The position numbers and the translations under genes are program-made. Below, one piece after another: positions 1 to 12,084 of a stretch of 64,000 bases of DNA (the first letter of the stretch is position 1; the number at the start of each line of letters is the position of its first letter). Under the pieces are notes generated by a model. The model saw nothing but the letters and a program-made list of their open reading frames with translations. It was not told the origin of the DNA and searched no databases. The stretch lies in contig WPIO01000205.1 in NCBI GenBank assembly GCA_009760855.2, positions 282,223 to 346,222 on the forward strand. The letters are read 5' to 3'. The DNA comes from Cristatella mucedo. Taxonomy: Eukaryota > Bryozoa > Phylactolaemata > Cristatellidae.

Positions 1-50
1 GCATTCTGTCTGAGAACCATCAATAGTTGCTCAATGGAATACAATGCATA

Positions 51-182
51 GAATTATTTGTATAGCGCCCAATGAGAACTTAATCTCTATTCAGGCGCTT
101 CACATATGCCTCGGGACTCGAGCCCACGACCTCAGCCAGACCTTGGTCGGGGCGAGCACCTTAATCGCTGGACCAATCAAGC
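51..182 (-). mobile_element. SINE-1 copy (tRNA-derived)
   Basis: Read on the minus strand, this has a tRNA-like head (GGTCCAGCGATTAAGGTGC), a degenerate B-box-like segment, then a tail with AGCGCCTGAATAGAGATTA and GCGCTATACAAAT. The same order recurs at many places in the window, which defines the family. It is a non-coding, nearly full-length copy. Confidence 0.85.
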
Positions 183-1130
183 TCTCCATATTATTCTAGA
201 AAGGTCTGCAATAATATACCGCTTTCCACGTGCATTGAGCACGTGCTTCAGCTGACTCCTCGCAAAAATCAAGCCTTCCTGGAGTGGATGACACTTAAAG
301 GGTCCGTCGTATTCCGCTTTGTCCCTCCTAGAGAGTCGATCGTGTGGACTGTATAGCTATGTGAACTGTATATCTATGTGGACCATCTTGATCTCGCCCT
401 TCCATTTTCACGCTCTCACGGAGAGTTTCGTCAGGAGACAAGTAGCAGCATCTGATATATATAGATATATAGCATACATATGATAGCAGGATATCAGGAC
501 CTGGTAGCAGCGCTTCTTAGATTTGAAATTCAAACATTTTATATATTAAATTTACAATTAAAATACATATTAAATATAACCGGATGAATTTGCTGCACTC
601 AATCTTTGAGATGAAATATAGTCAGATAACACAGAATATTTGGAAGCAGGTAGTCTTTCGAGATTTACGACTATAATCGGAATCGCTTTTACGAACGAGT
701 CCCCAAATGTAGCTTCCCAGCAAGTTCATATGGTACTGTCCACGTTAGCGGTGCTGAAAGTCCACCTACCTTCCGGCGGAAGCGCTCGCCATACTCCTCC
801 ATGTAAGCACCCATGTTCTCATTGAATGTATCAAGATGAGCACATCAAGTATAAAAAGTGGCAGAAATAGAGGGAACGTCTCCACCCTATAGCGGCGTGT
901 GAAACGTGGGCCACAATTACTCTCGCTCAATCGTCACCAGCGACAACTTATTGTTCTACTTCCACTCGACAAGCTACCGCCGAGTTCGTGTCGAATACAA
1001 AACAACAGCGAGCACTAGAACTTTTCATTACTCGCGGGTCTTGCAGGTCCCGACTACACGAACATTTGGCATGTTGTCTCTGTAGTCGCATTAGATCCTC
1101 AGAAAAGCCCCTCAGCCAGCTCTGGATATT
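183..1130. other. Unassigned intergenic sequence
   Basis: No convincing exon, RNA gene or repeat family was recognised. The segment 450-620 is AT-rich with short TATA-type runs. The short open frame near 640-825 has no recognisable domain. Confidence 0.5.
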
Positions 1131-1495
1131 GTAATGTAATGTATCTCCATCTGTAACTCCACAAAGTCATTAAGACCATGTGGGTGTTACGCAGGCGAGT
1201 TTTGTATAGCGCACTCACAGCCTAAGCGGATTTTGGTACGCATTCGGTAGCCAACAGACTTCGTCTCACGCAACAAAGAGAAAGTGGGAAGTATAGCAGA
1301 GTCAGGAGAGCAGTTGAGTTAGTGAGTAGCATAGAAGTAGCAGCTCTGGACCGCTGAAAAAGATGTGCCATAGTCGGCAGTAGGAAAGTGTTTGTCGTTT
1401 CTTAAGAATTGTGGAAGCGAGTTCCACAGTCTAGGACCTGCAGAGCTAAAGCTTCTGTCGCCAACGGTCTTTAAGCAGAGGAATGGAACAGCTAA
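1131..1495 (-). mobile_element. LINE-B 3' fragment, 5'-truncated
   Basis: The minus strand encodes the LINE-B C-terminal signature (FLCLKTVGDRSFSSAGPRLW, then NSLPQFLRND) followed by the LINE-B 3' untranslated region. It ends in a short run of ATTAC units at 1131-1140. The rest of the reverse transcriptase is absent, as expected for a 5'-truncated non-LTR insertion. Confidence 0.85.
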
Positions 1496-1498
1496 TCC

Positions 1499-1860
1499 CA
1501 TCATGCACCACTAATTCAGAGGCTGCTTTCTCCGGATACTGTCCCATCATGCACCACTACTGCAGAGGCTGCTTTCTTCTTTCCGGCTCAGTTTCTTAGT
1601 GAAGATAGTTGCCCTCAATTATCTTCTTTGTCTCGGCGGCCCGACGAGGACGCCCGACGAAGTTTCACGCCTGTGCCGCGCGGAAGAAGCCTTGGAGACA
1701 AGAAGCAAAGACTAGTTACGTAGAGCTGTGACAAGTCAACTGTGTCAAGTTACGTAGAGCTGTGACAAATCGCTTCATAAGACAAAATTTGACGCGCAGC
1801 GGTTGCGTCAATACCTTGCCGGGGTCATGATGTGATGTTGTTACTCCCTGCAATACCAAT
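1499..1860. repeat. Short local duplications
   Basis: A segment beginning CCCATCATGCACCACTA appears twice (about 1497 and 1545). A segment containing GTTACGTAGAGCTGTGACAA appears twice (about 1717 and 1753). TGTCAATACCTTGCCGG recurs near 1805 and 1860. These are small tandem duplications; no gene was seen. Confidence 0.6.
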
Positions 1861-2034
1861 GTCAATACCTTGCCGGCGTCCAGATGTGGTTCCGACGTGA
1901 TGTTGTTGCTTGTCGCAGAGAACTCAATCTGCTGTGGCCAGCCGAGGCCACAGGCAGGATAGGATGCCTGGTGGTCCGTGCTGTGCAAACGGTAGAGATA
2001 ACAGAAAAGCGTGGTCGAAGGTTGCCTTGGAGAC

Positions 2035-2902
2035 CCAAAGAGAATGCAACTGATCTAGGTGTCATATTCCAAAGCGATCTCTCGTTAGACGACCACATCA
2101 GCTCCACAGTCAAATCTGCCTATTTTCAGCTTCATAACATTGCTAAAATTCGGGCTTGTTTAGATAAGGATACCACGTCCAAGTTGGTCCATGCATTCGT
2201 GACATCCCGTCTCGACTTCTGCAACTCACATCTTACTGGCCTACCAGCATGTGCGATCAGGCGATTGCAGCTGGTGCAAAACTCTGCAGCTAAGCTTGTC
2301 TGTCGCGAGCGTCGCAGTTGCCACATTACTCCACTTCTCGCCGACCTGCACTGGCTACCAGTGAGGCAAAGGATTGACTTCAAGGTTTTGTCGCTCACTT
2401 TTAGGTCCCTTCATTCTATGGCTCCAGCCTATCTTTCAGATATACTCCCCAATCAGGCCAAGCATCGTACCACCCGCTTTTCGGAATCCAACAGTCTGGA
2501 AATACCTCGTACAAACCTTAAATCCTTTGGAGACCGTGCATTTAGCTCGTATGCTCCCACAGCCTGGAACTCCCTCCCGACCTGCGTCAGAACATCCCAT
2601 GACCTGACCACATTTAAAAGAAACTTAAAAACACATCTATTTAGGACAGCATTTAGTGGGTCCATGTGATTCGTCCTTGATGTGCTTATGCTTGCTGACA
2701 CTGTGCATGTTGCCACTAACCACATTTGCATGCTGACCCTGTGCATGTCACCCCTAACCATATTATTCATTTTGTTTGTTTTTCAAGCATGATTTTACAT
2801 ACTATTCAATTGCATATCACTTTGCAGCAAATGTAAAGCGCCTAGAAAGAGATTAAGTTCTCTGAGGGCGCTTTATCAAGTGCAATATTATTATTATTAT
2901 TA
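2035..2902 (+). mobile_element. LINE-A 3' part with reverse-transcriptase C-terminus
   Basis: An open frame (1884-2669) covers the C-terminal thumb and tail of a CR1/L2/Jockey-like reverse transcriptase. It contains the recurrent strings SKLVHAFVTSRLDFCNS, LLADLHWLPVRQRIDFKVL and AWNSLPTCV. After the stop come a 3' untranslated region, a hairpin tail (AGCGCCTAGAAAGAGATTA, then TCTCTGAGGGCGCT) and (ATT)n at 2883-2902. It is 5'-truncated: no endonuclease and no YADD box. The upstream part of the frame (1884-2034) does not match the family. Confidence 0.85.
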
Positions 2903-3557
2903 TCAATTGGAATCTCCGATCACCTCCCAGGAGAACTCTTCGGACGCAAAAGCGTCCGGCAAGATCTTGATGCTCTCGTAGTCCGTTTAATGATGCACCG
3001 AGTGAGCCGGACGAAGAGGAAAAGCCCCGGCATGCCCCGGCATGCCCCGACTCACCTTGAGGGCAACAGATCCAGCGAGTGTGCGAAAGTTCAGGCCTTG
3101 CCCCCTCCCTAACGTAGGTCCTTTGCTTGCAAAAGGTTTCACTTTAGTACCGACTTAAGATAGCATTTTCGACTCATCTCGGATGACCCGGGTTTTTGAA
3201 CGTCTATTTACCCAATTCCCATGGCAAAGTTGGTTTAGTCTGGCCCCCTTTGAGAGTCCACATTGAAAAATAAGAACTTTACCGCTGAATTAAGCAATTA
3301 TTTGTCCAGTGCTGGCAGCTGATCGGCGTCTCTACCTTTAAAGTGTACACCGTGCTTGGAACAGCGTGCTTTATCCACCGTGTTTTGTAAGCCGTTCTTG
3401 TACAGCGTGCATGTACACCGTGCTTTGTAAACAGTGCTTGCCGGCTTGGTATCGCTCGTCTAGCCCGAGGACCGCGGACAACGTTCGATCTGGTAACCCA
3501 GCAAAGATATCCCGAACTCAGGAATACTTTTAACCCTATAACACGAACCGATAAGCA
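2903..3557. other. Unassigned, with a short hairpin and a 10-mer repeat
   Basis: A perfect 7-bp stem with a 4-base loop lies at 2941-2958 (CGGACGC, AAAA, GCGTCCG). The string CCCCGGCATG is repeated near 3025-3045. No coding exon was recognised. Confidence 0.5.
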
Positions 3558-3678
<121 letters not shown>

Positions 3679-3834
3679 GTGTATAAGGAAGATGCATACA
3701 TGTGTGCATACAATTGTATATGTACAGTGATGTGGCAGGATGACCTCACTTCATTCGGTTTTGCGGGCTGGACGTGATGCCGCCGGGCGGCCTCCGCTCC
3801 ACATCCGCTTTTGCTTCGCCTGTCACCAGCCGTG

Positions 3835-4225
3835 ATATAATAATAGTACTAATAATAATGCACTCGATAAAGCACTCTCAGAGAACTCAATCTCTCTAGG
3901 CGCTTTATATGTGCTGCAAAGGGAAGCGCGATTGAATGGTGAGTAATATCGTGCTTGATAAACAACATGAACAACGTGGTTAGGGGTGACATGCGCAGGG
4001 TCAGCATGCAAATGTGGTTAGTGTCAGCACGCGTAAGCACATCAAGGACGAATCACAAGAACCCACTAAATTCTGTCCTAAATAGGTGTGTTTGTAAGTT
4101 CTTTTTAAATGTGGTCAAGTCAGGGGATGTTCCGACGCATGTCGGGAGGGAGTTCCAGGCTTTGGGAGCATACGAACTAAATGCACGGTCTCCAAAGGAT
4201 TTGAGGTTTGTACGACCTTACGATG
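3835..4225 (-). mobile_element. LINE-A 3' fragment
   Basis: On the minus strand the (ATT)n tail and AGCGCCTAGAGAGATTGAG hairpin are at the low-coordinate end. They follow a LINE-A 3' untranslated region and the end of the reverse-transcriptase frame (KDLRFVR on the antisense reading at 4225). Confidence 0.85.
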
Positions 4226-5014
4226 CATAGGAGCGCCAGGATATGACCTTGCACAACGCTTATGTGCAGCAAGTTTTCCCTTTAAGCGGGAAAGATATGA
4301 CTCCGGCTTATCAGAAAGCTCGATTGCTCATCCTGAAATCCGCAGGCGGAAAGTCCGATCAACATAACGACTCTCGTGGCTCTTACTAATCCTGAGTGAG
4401 CGCCCTCCCATCTCGCATCTCTTGACCTCTCCCACTCGCCCTTGACCTCTCCCACAGCGGCTCCGCCCTAAAACTGCACAGCTGCCAACCTGCACCCTCA
4501 GCTTCCGCGAGCTCAACGACTGCCTCTCATCAAAGCATCAAAAGCATGTATAACGACCTGGTCGGATTCTGTAGCTCAGGTGACTAGTGTTGCAACATGG
4601 ATTTAAGTTTAGCAGGGCCATAAAGCCCAGCGAGCGGCACTGTCAAGTGCCTTTGCACTCAGTCAATCGCATTCATCTGAAGCTCGGGCAGTGTAAGCAT
4701 TTCTCGCAGGATTAGAGGACTGAGACACACCCGCACACCGAGACACGCCCACACGAGCAGACATGCCCGAATAGTGAGCAGGCGATCAGCAGAGTGAGTG
4801 CAACTCGCACAGCGAGTTTGAACGCATGCATGTATCTATCTCCGGCATTAACTTCAAAAAAGCCACAAGGACTAAATGGGTGTTACGCCGGAGCATTTTC
4901 CGTTGCTCACTCAACAAAACAGCACTCCATGAGCGTCTATGCAAACTACTAGAAATCTATTACGCGACAAGTAAATCCTCGTCAGTGTAGGATTTGACTC
5001 TTTGACGCAGCCAT
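4226..5014. other. Unassigned intergenic sequence
   Basis: Nothing recognisable on either strand beyond short imperfect repeats, such as CTTGACCTCTCCCAC twice near 4420-4455. Confidence 0.45.
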
Positions 5015-5165
5015 ACTTTGGCGCAGGGGTTGAGGTGCTCGCCTTTAATGACCGAGGTCAAGGTAATTTTAGGTTAGGTCCTGGACGTGGGATCGAGACT
5101 TGAGGCATTTGTGAAGCGCATGAATACGGATTAAGTTCTCGTAGGGCACTATACAAACGAGTCAT
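5015..5165 (+). mobile_element. Diverged SINE-1 copy
   Basis: Plus-strand order matches SINE-1: GGTTGAGGTGCTCGCC head, GGGATCGAGACTTGAGGCAT, then AGCGCATGAATACGGATTAA and GGGCACTATACAAA. It has many substitutions and is followed by TA-rich sequence. Confidence 0.7.
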
Positions 5166-5214
5166 CGATGTACATATATCTATATATTTTAAGTTATATA
5201 TTACGTATAAATCC

Positions 5215-5430
5215 TAAGCGTAATTCGTTACGCACGCGCTAGCCCGCAGTGTTCATCTCACGTAAAGGCAAGGAGAAAGTGATAAGCGGAGTCACGAGGG
5301 CAGTGAAGGAAAAGCGTAACATGGAAGTGGCAGCTCAGGACGGCTGAAAAGGGTGTGCCACAGTCGGCAACAGGAGAGAAAATGTCGTTGCGTAAGAAAT
5401 GTGGAATTGGACCTGCAGAGGAAACGTGAG
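5215..5430 (-). mobile_element. Decayed LINE-B fragment
   Basis: Minus-strand similarity to the LINE-B 3' coding end and tail (for example GGAGAAAGTGATAAGC and GGTGTGCCACAGTCGGCA on the plus strand), with several substitutions and gaps. Old copy; no open frame. Confidence 0.65.
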
Positions 5431-6544
5431 GAGAGGACTCGCGCAGTAAAGAGATAACTCGAGGCTATTGTCGAACGCGGGCGCTACATTGTTACGTGAT
5501 GATAAGTCTCGAGAGCTTGCTACTGAGCGCGCGCACTCTATCGGGCAGTACTACACGTCCTTTGCAATTCTGCGAGAATCAAACCGGCCAGCGTCAGGTT
5601 TCCTGACGACTGGTTTTTTTTGTGGACCGGCTATCGATTTCCGAATATATTCGGGCCGAATTACTAGCCAAAGCACGGACTGCATGCACGAGGAATACTC
5701 TGCTTACCGCTTAAGCTGCTGAATTTCGTGCTGGATAATTTCCTAAAAGCTTGGCAGGCCTCTTGCAAACATCCTCGTGGTAGTCTTACGCTAGCTACAC
5801 TGTCAAGTAGCTATGCCGACTACGTAGATGCTTGCTACGCTAGCTCGGCCGGTAGGGACAATAGATAATGACATAAATACAATATAATAATACAATAATA
5901 ATACAAAAATAATACAACATATATGAGTGTGGTTATTTGGTGCAGATCTTGGTGAGATCAATATTTTACTGCATGACCTCAGTCTGAAGTAATTTAAGCG
6001 GCACGCTGTCAGCTAAATAGCTAGAAGAAAACGGAGTTACCGACAGCCTGAAGTCAACATAGCGTTCCCCGCATGGCTCCAGGAAGCTTACCGCCTCGCA
6101 TTGGCAACCCTGGACCCTGAAAGTCGTCGCTATTCAGTAAACTGTGCGTGCGTACGTACGTACGTATGCACTCTCGGTTTCCTCATCCAAATCTGAACTT
6201 CAGTGCTCGCTCATGTCAAGGATTAGGTGCCAAGGCGTGGTGTCGATTTTGGAGAGGCTCGCTGATGATGACTGCCTAGAGTACTTCTCTTTCGTGGGAA
6301 TGTATGTAGCGCTGGCGACATTTTAATCGCGAGGTTTTTCAATCGAACGGTAGCGAAAGCCAACTCAGACGCTAATGCAGTTGATTTTTGGGTTTACGCT
6401 GTAGGGATTTAGGGCTCCCCTCGTCACGCAGTGCTGCAATATCTAAACAATGAAACGATTCTTTCTGAGAGTTCAGGGCTCATAGCTACACAGCTGTACA
6501 CTCAGGTTATATTTAATTTAGACAAAACTAGCAGATTATTTTAT
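5431..6544. other. Unassigned; (ACGT)n-like run
   Basis: No exon or element recognised. A short self-complementary CGTACGTACGTACGTA run lies near 6152-6168, and an AT-rich imperfect AATAATACA repeat near 5875-5925. Confidence 0.45.
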
Positions 6545-6832
6545 AATAAGTAGATAATAACAATAGTAATATTAACGAATTTTTACAGAGCCATAAGAGA
6601 ACTTAATCTTTTTCTAAGGACTTTATATTTGATGCAAAGGAAGCCCGATTGAATGGTTTGTGGTAACCTGCTCAATGGCAACAAGCATAAAATGGTGCTT
6701 AGAGGGGATGTGCACACGGTCAGCATGCAAATATGATTAGTAGCAGCAGGCACAGTGTCAGCATGTATAAGAGCACGAATGACGAATCACGTGGACTGTT
6801 TAAGTGCCGTGATAAATATATGCGTTCGTCTT
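6545..6832 (-). mobile_element. LINE-A 3' fragment
   Basis: Minus-strand LINE-A tail hairpin and 3' untranslated region up to the frame end near 6832, with an AAT-rich remnant of the 3' (ATT)n at 6545-6575. 5'-truncated and diverged. Confidence 0.75.
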
Positions 6833-7806
6833 CAAACCTGAAAATTACTCTAAAAATATCTGGCACCTCTAAACAGCACACGAAAATGTAACATTGCTAG
6901 ATGGCACTAAAACAGGCCGACAACTAAAAACAGCAGACAACTGGAAAACGCGAGGGGGTGACTCTGAAATCAGTGCGAACCTCTGCGATTAGCAGACAGC
7001 TCTAAATCGAGCAGACTAATGACTAATGCCAGAAGACACCAATAAAAACAGCTTAAAACTTTAAAATGGTAAATCACAGTCGAAGATGTAGTGACATTCC
7101 ATGTTAACGGGTGAGGGGCGCCGCCGCCGCCGATAGCTTGGCTTCGCGACTGGCGTAAATCATGAGTTGGCTGAGTTGGTGCGGACCCTTCCGGTGAGTC
7201 ATCTAGCTGCTCTGAGCCGACGGTACGTCGTCCGAGAAGAAACCTCCGGTAGCCGCTCGGTAAGCGGCGGAGCCCGTGGATCCCCTCCCGTCCTCCGTGA
7301 AACCTCGGCAGATAAATTTGAGGGCCTACTGCTCTTAATGGGGGGGGGGGTGTAAAAGGTGTATTCTGGCTATGCCACTTCCGGATCGTCTTCCGGAGGG
7401 ACTGATTCGGCCACACCCCCGTCCCACAGCCGGACCGTATCGTAAAGCGTGCTTGGTTTCCGCTGACATTTTCGATACGGTCCGAGTAAAAATCGATGAC
7501 AGCGTCTTGGCCTACTTTTCGTCGGTGCGATTATACCGGATATGGCGTTCTGTGCTCGAGCAACCTACCGCCGCCGCGGCCCTCGTGTTGCAGTCACCTT
7601 CGGGCACGTCGCAGGCGTTGGCAAAAAGACTGTGCGGGATAGTAGAACGAGTGCGGCGGCAATCGAGAGCAGCAGGCGCTCGCCGTCGAAGCGTCGCCGG
7701 AGCGCCGCAGTTTAAATGGCGGCGTTTCGTCGGCCGCCATTGCTCGTCTCAGCGCGTAACCGTGCTCTCTCCGCCGCTAACGTGGTCTGAAGAAAAATAA
7801 ATAAAT
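6833..7806. other. Unassigned, GC-rich from about 7100
   Basis: A GC-rich, CpG-bearing stretch (about 7100-7760) includes a run of ten G at 7340-7350 and an open frame of 142 codons (7372-7800) with no domain I recognise. It also carries the inverted AATGGCGGC/GCCGCCATT pair at 7715-7741. It could be a promoter or first-exon region of an unseen gene, but no splice-linked coding exon was identified. Confidence 0.35.
7715..7741. promoter_or_regulatory. Inverted pair of YY1-like motifs
   Basis: AATGGCGGC at 7715-7723 and its exact reverse complement GCCGCCATT at 7733-7741, 9 bases apart, in CpG-rich sequence. Both match the core of the YY1 consensus found in many animal promoters. Binding and a nearby transcription start are inference. 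Confidence 0.35.
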
Positions 7807-7942
7807 ATAATTCATTTGTATAGCGCCCCAATAGAACTTAATCTCTATTCAGGCGCTTCACATATGCCTCGGGGCTCGAGCCCACGACCTCAGTCAGACC
7901 TTGGTCAAGGCGAGCACCTTAACCGCTAGACCAAACCAGCGA
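7807..7942 (-). mobile_element. SINE-1 copy
   Basis: Nearly full-length minus-strand SINE-1. GGTTTGGTCTAGCGGTTAAG head is at the high-coordinate end, then GGGCTCGAGCCCCGAGGCAT, then the hairpin tail ending GCGCTATACAAATGAATTAT. One of the better-preserved copies. Confidence 0.9.
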
Positions 7943-8223
7943 AGCTGAAGAACCAGAGTCCTGGAGATGCATTGAAGCCAAGCGGCTGTTGGAGATTAAG
8001 ATGAAGACAAAAAGCTACAAAGACGCTTTCGAAGAAGGCTTCATAAAAATCCTCAGTAATAATTCATGATAAGCCTAATAAGGGTGACGAAGTCAAACGT
8101 GATGAATACCAAAGCTGGTTTCATAAGGTTTTTACTCTTTCGGCCGAGGACTTAAGCCCTTGATTCAGGGAGAGGGTGCTGAAACGATGGTATGCCAAAT
8201 CAGCAAGAATACAAATACAACTC

Positions 8224-8255
<32 letters not shown>

Positions 8256-8684
8256 GCATAAATATGTATATACATATACATATAATATACGAAAAAATGT
8301 AGGCTCAATGGTTAAGGTACTCGAACCAACCAAGGCCGTGTCATAGGCAGACAGTGTGCGCCCTATCTCAGTACTGCTTAGCTTTGACTTACGCACTACA
8401 GCATGGCAGAGCTAGTTCCGGATAATTTTGTAAAGAGCGTATTGGCAACATGGCGTTCTCGGCGCTCTCCCGTGGCTTGCATGTGGCGCCGTCATGCTGC
8501 GATGTGAGTCTACAAATTGTCGTAGTGCACACTAAATCATTCGAAATTAAAATAAACTTGGAAATAAGTCGAGACGTGAGAGCCGTCTCTTTTGTATTAT
8601 CTCGCATGCCTGCCATGCGATCGCGATTAGAACGCAGACATAAACTCACGGTTATACGAATCTGAAACTTAATGCTTGCCTTGT
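7943..8684. other. Unassigned; short (TA)n at 8224-8254
   Basis: Contains a roughly 30-bp TA tract and TATG-rich flank (to about 8290). The remainder, including short open frames near 8389-8665, shows nothing recognisable. Confidence 0.5.
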
Positions 8685-9665
8685 AGATATTTGATCCTGA
8701 ATGTCGGCAAATTTCCTTAAACTAGACGGCCATACAACGGAACTGCAACTCACAGAACTCCTCAAGCGGGTGGCTGGACTAGAATACTTTGCCCCTCTAC
8801 AGGCGATGCTGTTGTGCAACCATCACCGTCTGCTCGGAATTTAGGTGTCGTCTTTGACAGCTGCCTAAATTTTGAAAGCTTCGTCAGGAAGACTGCTTCG
8901 GAAACTAACCATCAACACCGATCCCTATCTAAGATTAGGAACTGTCTTCCGTGGTGGCTTGCAAAAGATTAAACTAGCTCCCTAGGTTCTGCCTCGGCTA
9001 GATATTGCAATTCCATTTTGGCTACCGAAAAAAGTCACTAGGCCACTGCAGCTGGAGTTCCAATAGGCTGCGAGGCTGGATTACGAATCCCAGAAGTTTG
9101 ACCGTGTGTCTCCTTTGCTATAAGAGCTAGAATGGCTGCCGGTTGATCAGCAGATACGGAGCAAAGTTCTTATACTGACCTACATGGCCCGCCACGGCCT
9201 GGCTCCTTCAAACCTAGCTGAACTGCTGCACCAGTTTCAACCTCCACGTCCCCTCAAGTCCTTTGAGGACAATAAATGAGCAATACGAATGGAACATTAA
9301 TAAATAACTAAATAAGTGAGCTGTCCCATTTATCTGCTTAAAGACCGCCGCCAACAGAAGCCTTTGCTCTGCAGGTCTCACACCGTGGAACTCACAATTC
9401 TTGTTCAACGACACCCACGCTCCTGCTGCCGACTGTGGCACATCCTTTCCAGCCGTCCTAAACTGCTACATCTATGCTACTCACTACCTAAACAGCTCTC
9501 CTGACTCAGCTATGCTTCTCAAATTCTCTTTTCTGTGTGAGATGACGTCTGTTGGCCACCGAATGCGTACCGAAAGCCGCTTAAGCTTCGAGTGCGCTAT
9601 AGAAAACCACCCTACGTAGCACCCAAATAGTTTGTGTGGAGTTGCAGACGGAGATACACTAGTGT
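8685..9665 (+). mobile_element. LINE-B copy, decayed
   Basis: Plus-strand nucleotide match to LINE-B from the region after the YADD box (GATCCTGAATGTCGGCAAA) through the C-terminal signature (near 9340-9560) to the 3' end (GGAGATACACTAGTG). Frame is broken by many stops and small deletions. Compare the better copy at 27621-28760. Confidence 0.8.
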
Positions 9666-10212
<547 letters not shown>

Positions 10213-10218
10213 GTGTGT

Positions 10219-10339
10219 AATTCATTTGGATAGCGCCCCAGGAGAACTAAATCTCTATTCAGGCGCTTCACATATGCCTCGGGGCTCGAGCCTACGACCT
10301 TGGTCGGGGCGAACACCTTAACCACCAGACCAAACCAGC
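10219..10339 (-). mobile_element. SINE-1 copy joined to (TA)n tail
   Basis: Minus-strand SINE-1, slightly shortened between the head and B-box region. Its 3' end (CTATCCAAATGAATTAC) runs directly into (AC)n and (AT)n on that strand. Confidence 0.88.
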
Positions 10340-10930
10340 ATGACATTGCGAGTTTAAGAGTCGAAGTTCAATTTCACGTGTCAGTCACTATGTCGCCAAC
10401 GTTTCTACGGCGAACAATGCCTTAGCCAACGCCAGTCTGGTTATGGCTTGCATCCGGTTTTGGGCCGCCATCCAGCCGGCAAATATAGGAAGATGGCAGC
10501 CTCTTGAACCGTGAACAGTGTGCAGGCACTTTTACCGGCGTCCCTGATGCTGTCCAATCAGAAAGAGCTGCTCAGTCGAGCAGCTCTTTTAAGCTCGTTC
10601 TCGCATTGAGCTCTCTTGTCTTTTAAGCATATCCGGCTTGCCAGCTGAGTCACAGCGAAGCTCAACCGACTTTGGTCTGACCTCTGACCTCATCCATTGA
10701 CCTCGGATCGTACGCAGATAGATAGCATGCAGGAAATGATGCCAACTGCAGGATACACTGTGTAGCTGCCAACGAAGTAATTGAGTCTTGCAAGTAATTT
10801 TGTCGACTTTGCGGCTGATAATGCAAGAGGCCTATCAAGCGTTTTGTGCAATTTATATGCAATTTACATTCCACTCGCATAAAACAGCAGCAATTTAGTA
10901 ACGAGAATTTGTTCAGTGTTTGAACCGAGG
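10340..10930. other. Unassigned, with a strong short hairpin
   Basis: No gene seen. A perfect 12-bp inverted repeat with a 4-base loop lies at 10562-10589 (AAAGAGCTGCTC, AGTC, GAGCAGCTCTTT), followed by one further T. Confidence 0.5.
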
Positions 10931-10944
10931 CTTTAATTTTCTGA

Positions 10945-11230
10945 TGTACAACAATAATATATACATTGCAATATTTAATTTCAAAATACAATATATTGCA
11001 ATATTTAATTTGAAAATACAATATATTGCTATGTCTAACTCCCAAATTTAATATATTGCAATAGCGAATTAAAAAATACAATACATTGTAATATTCAATC
11101 GCACCGACGCACTATTTAATTTCAAAATACAATATTTTGCAATATCTAATTCCAAAATACAATATATTGCAGTAGCGAATTAAAAAATACAATTCATTGG
11201 AATATTCAATCGCACCGACGCATTATTCTG
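10945..11230. repeat. AT-rich tandem repeats with CAATATATTG palindromes
   Basis: Units of about 33-40 bp built on ATTTAATTTCAAAATACAAT plus the palindrome CAATATATTG repeat several times. A larger block ending AATATTCAATCGCACCGACG occurs twice, near 11085-11110 and 11200-11220. Related CAATATATTG strings reappear at about 12220-12300 on the other side of the hAT remnant, so these may be its subterminal repeats (inference). Confidence 0.7.
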
Positions 11231-11263
11231 CACATCTGATGTTGCAATGTTTTCTCTGTGCGT

Positions 11264-12084
11264 TCAGCAATAATCTTCATATTCCTGTTCGCTCTCCTCG
11301 TCATCATTGGCTCCCGTATCGGAGACTTGTTCATTTGCTATCAACGCGACCAGAGTCAAATTCCGCAGTGACTTGTTTTTATCCAGAAAACGCAGTGCCT
11401 CCACAATTCTGGATTGCAAAACCACGCCCGTAAGGACATAACACTCGCTCCGCCATTGAAATAAGTCTCTCCGTCTCATTTGATGTTGGGAGCAAGAAGC
11501 GAGCGTCGACGTGCTCGCTGCGTCGACGTGCTCGCTGCGTCGACGTGCTCGCTGCGTCGACGTGCTCGCTGCGTCGACGTGCTCGCTGCGTCGACGTGCT
11601 CGCTGCGTCGACGTGCTCGCTGCGTCGACGTGCTCGCTGCGTCGACGTGCTCGCTGCGTCGACGTGCTCGCTGCGTCGACGTGCTCGCTGCGTCGACGTG
11701 CTCGCTGCGTCGACGTGCTCGCTGCGTCGACGTGCTCGCTGCGTCGACGTGCTCGCTGCGTCGACGTGCTCGCTGCGTCGACGTGCTCGCTGCTTTCTTC
11801 TCTTGAACATATTGTCGCTTGAGTGCTCGCTCAGCAAAAGACTATTGAGCCTCATTATCTGCAGCGTTTTCCGCGTCCGGATACAAAGGCGGCAACGATT
11901 GTTCAACCGCACGTTTTACATGAATTGTCAGAGTGTTCTCCTTGGACAAAGGCATTTTTCAAATCTTCGTTGCGGATTATATCTGCATCGTTTCGGTGGA
12001 AGGCAAACTCTGGGTTTGGGTCAATAATCGATTGGAATAAAACATCCGATTCTTTCATGGACATGTCGCATTGCTGCAGCGCCA

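Noticed and set aside
10562-10590. Rho-independent terminator-like hairpin followed by T
   Set aside because: Eukaryotic context; only one T follows, and no gene ends here.
11480-12027. Three overlapping plus-strand frames with a 17-residue repeat, and the 177-codon minus frame
   Set aside because: A repeat of 17 bp stays open in every frame; the only biological coding signal is the hAT remnant on the minus strand at the edges.
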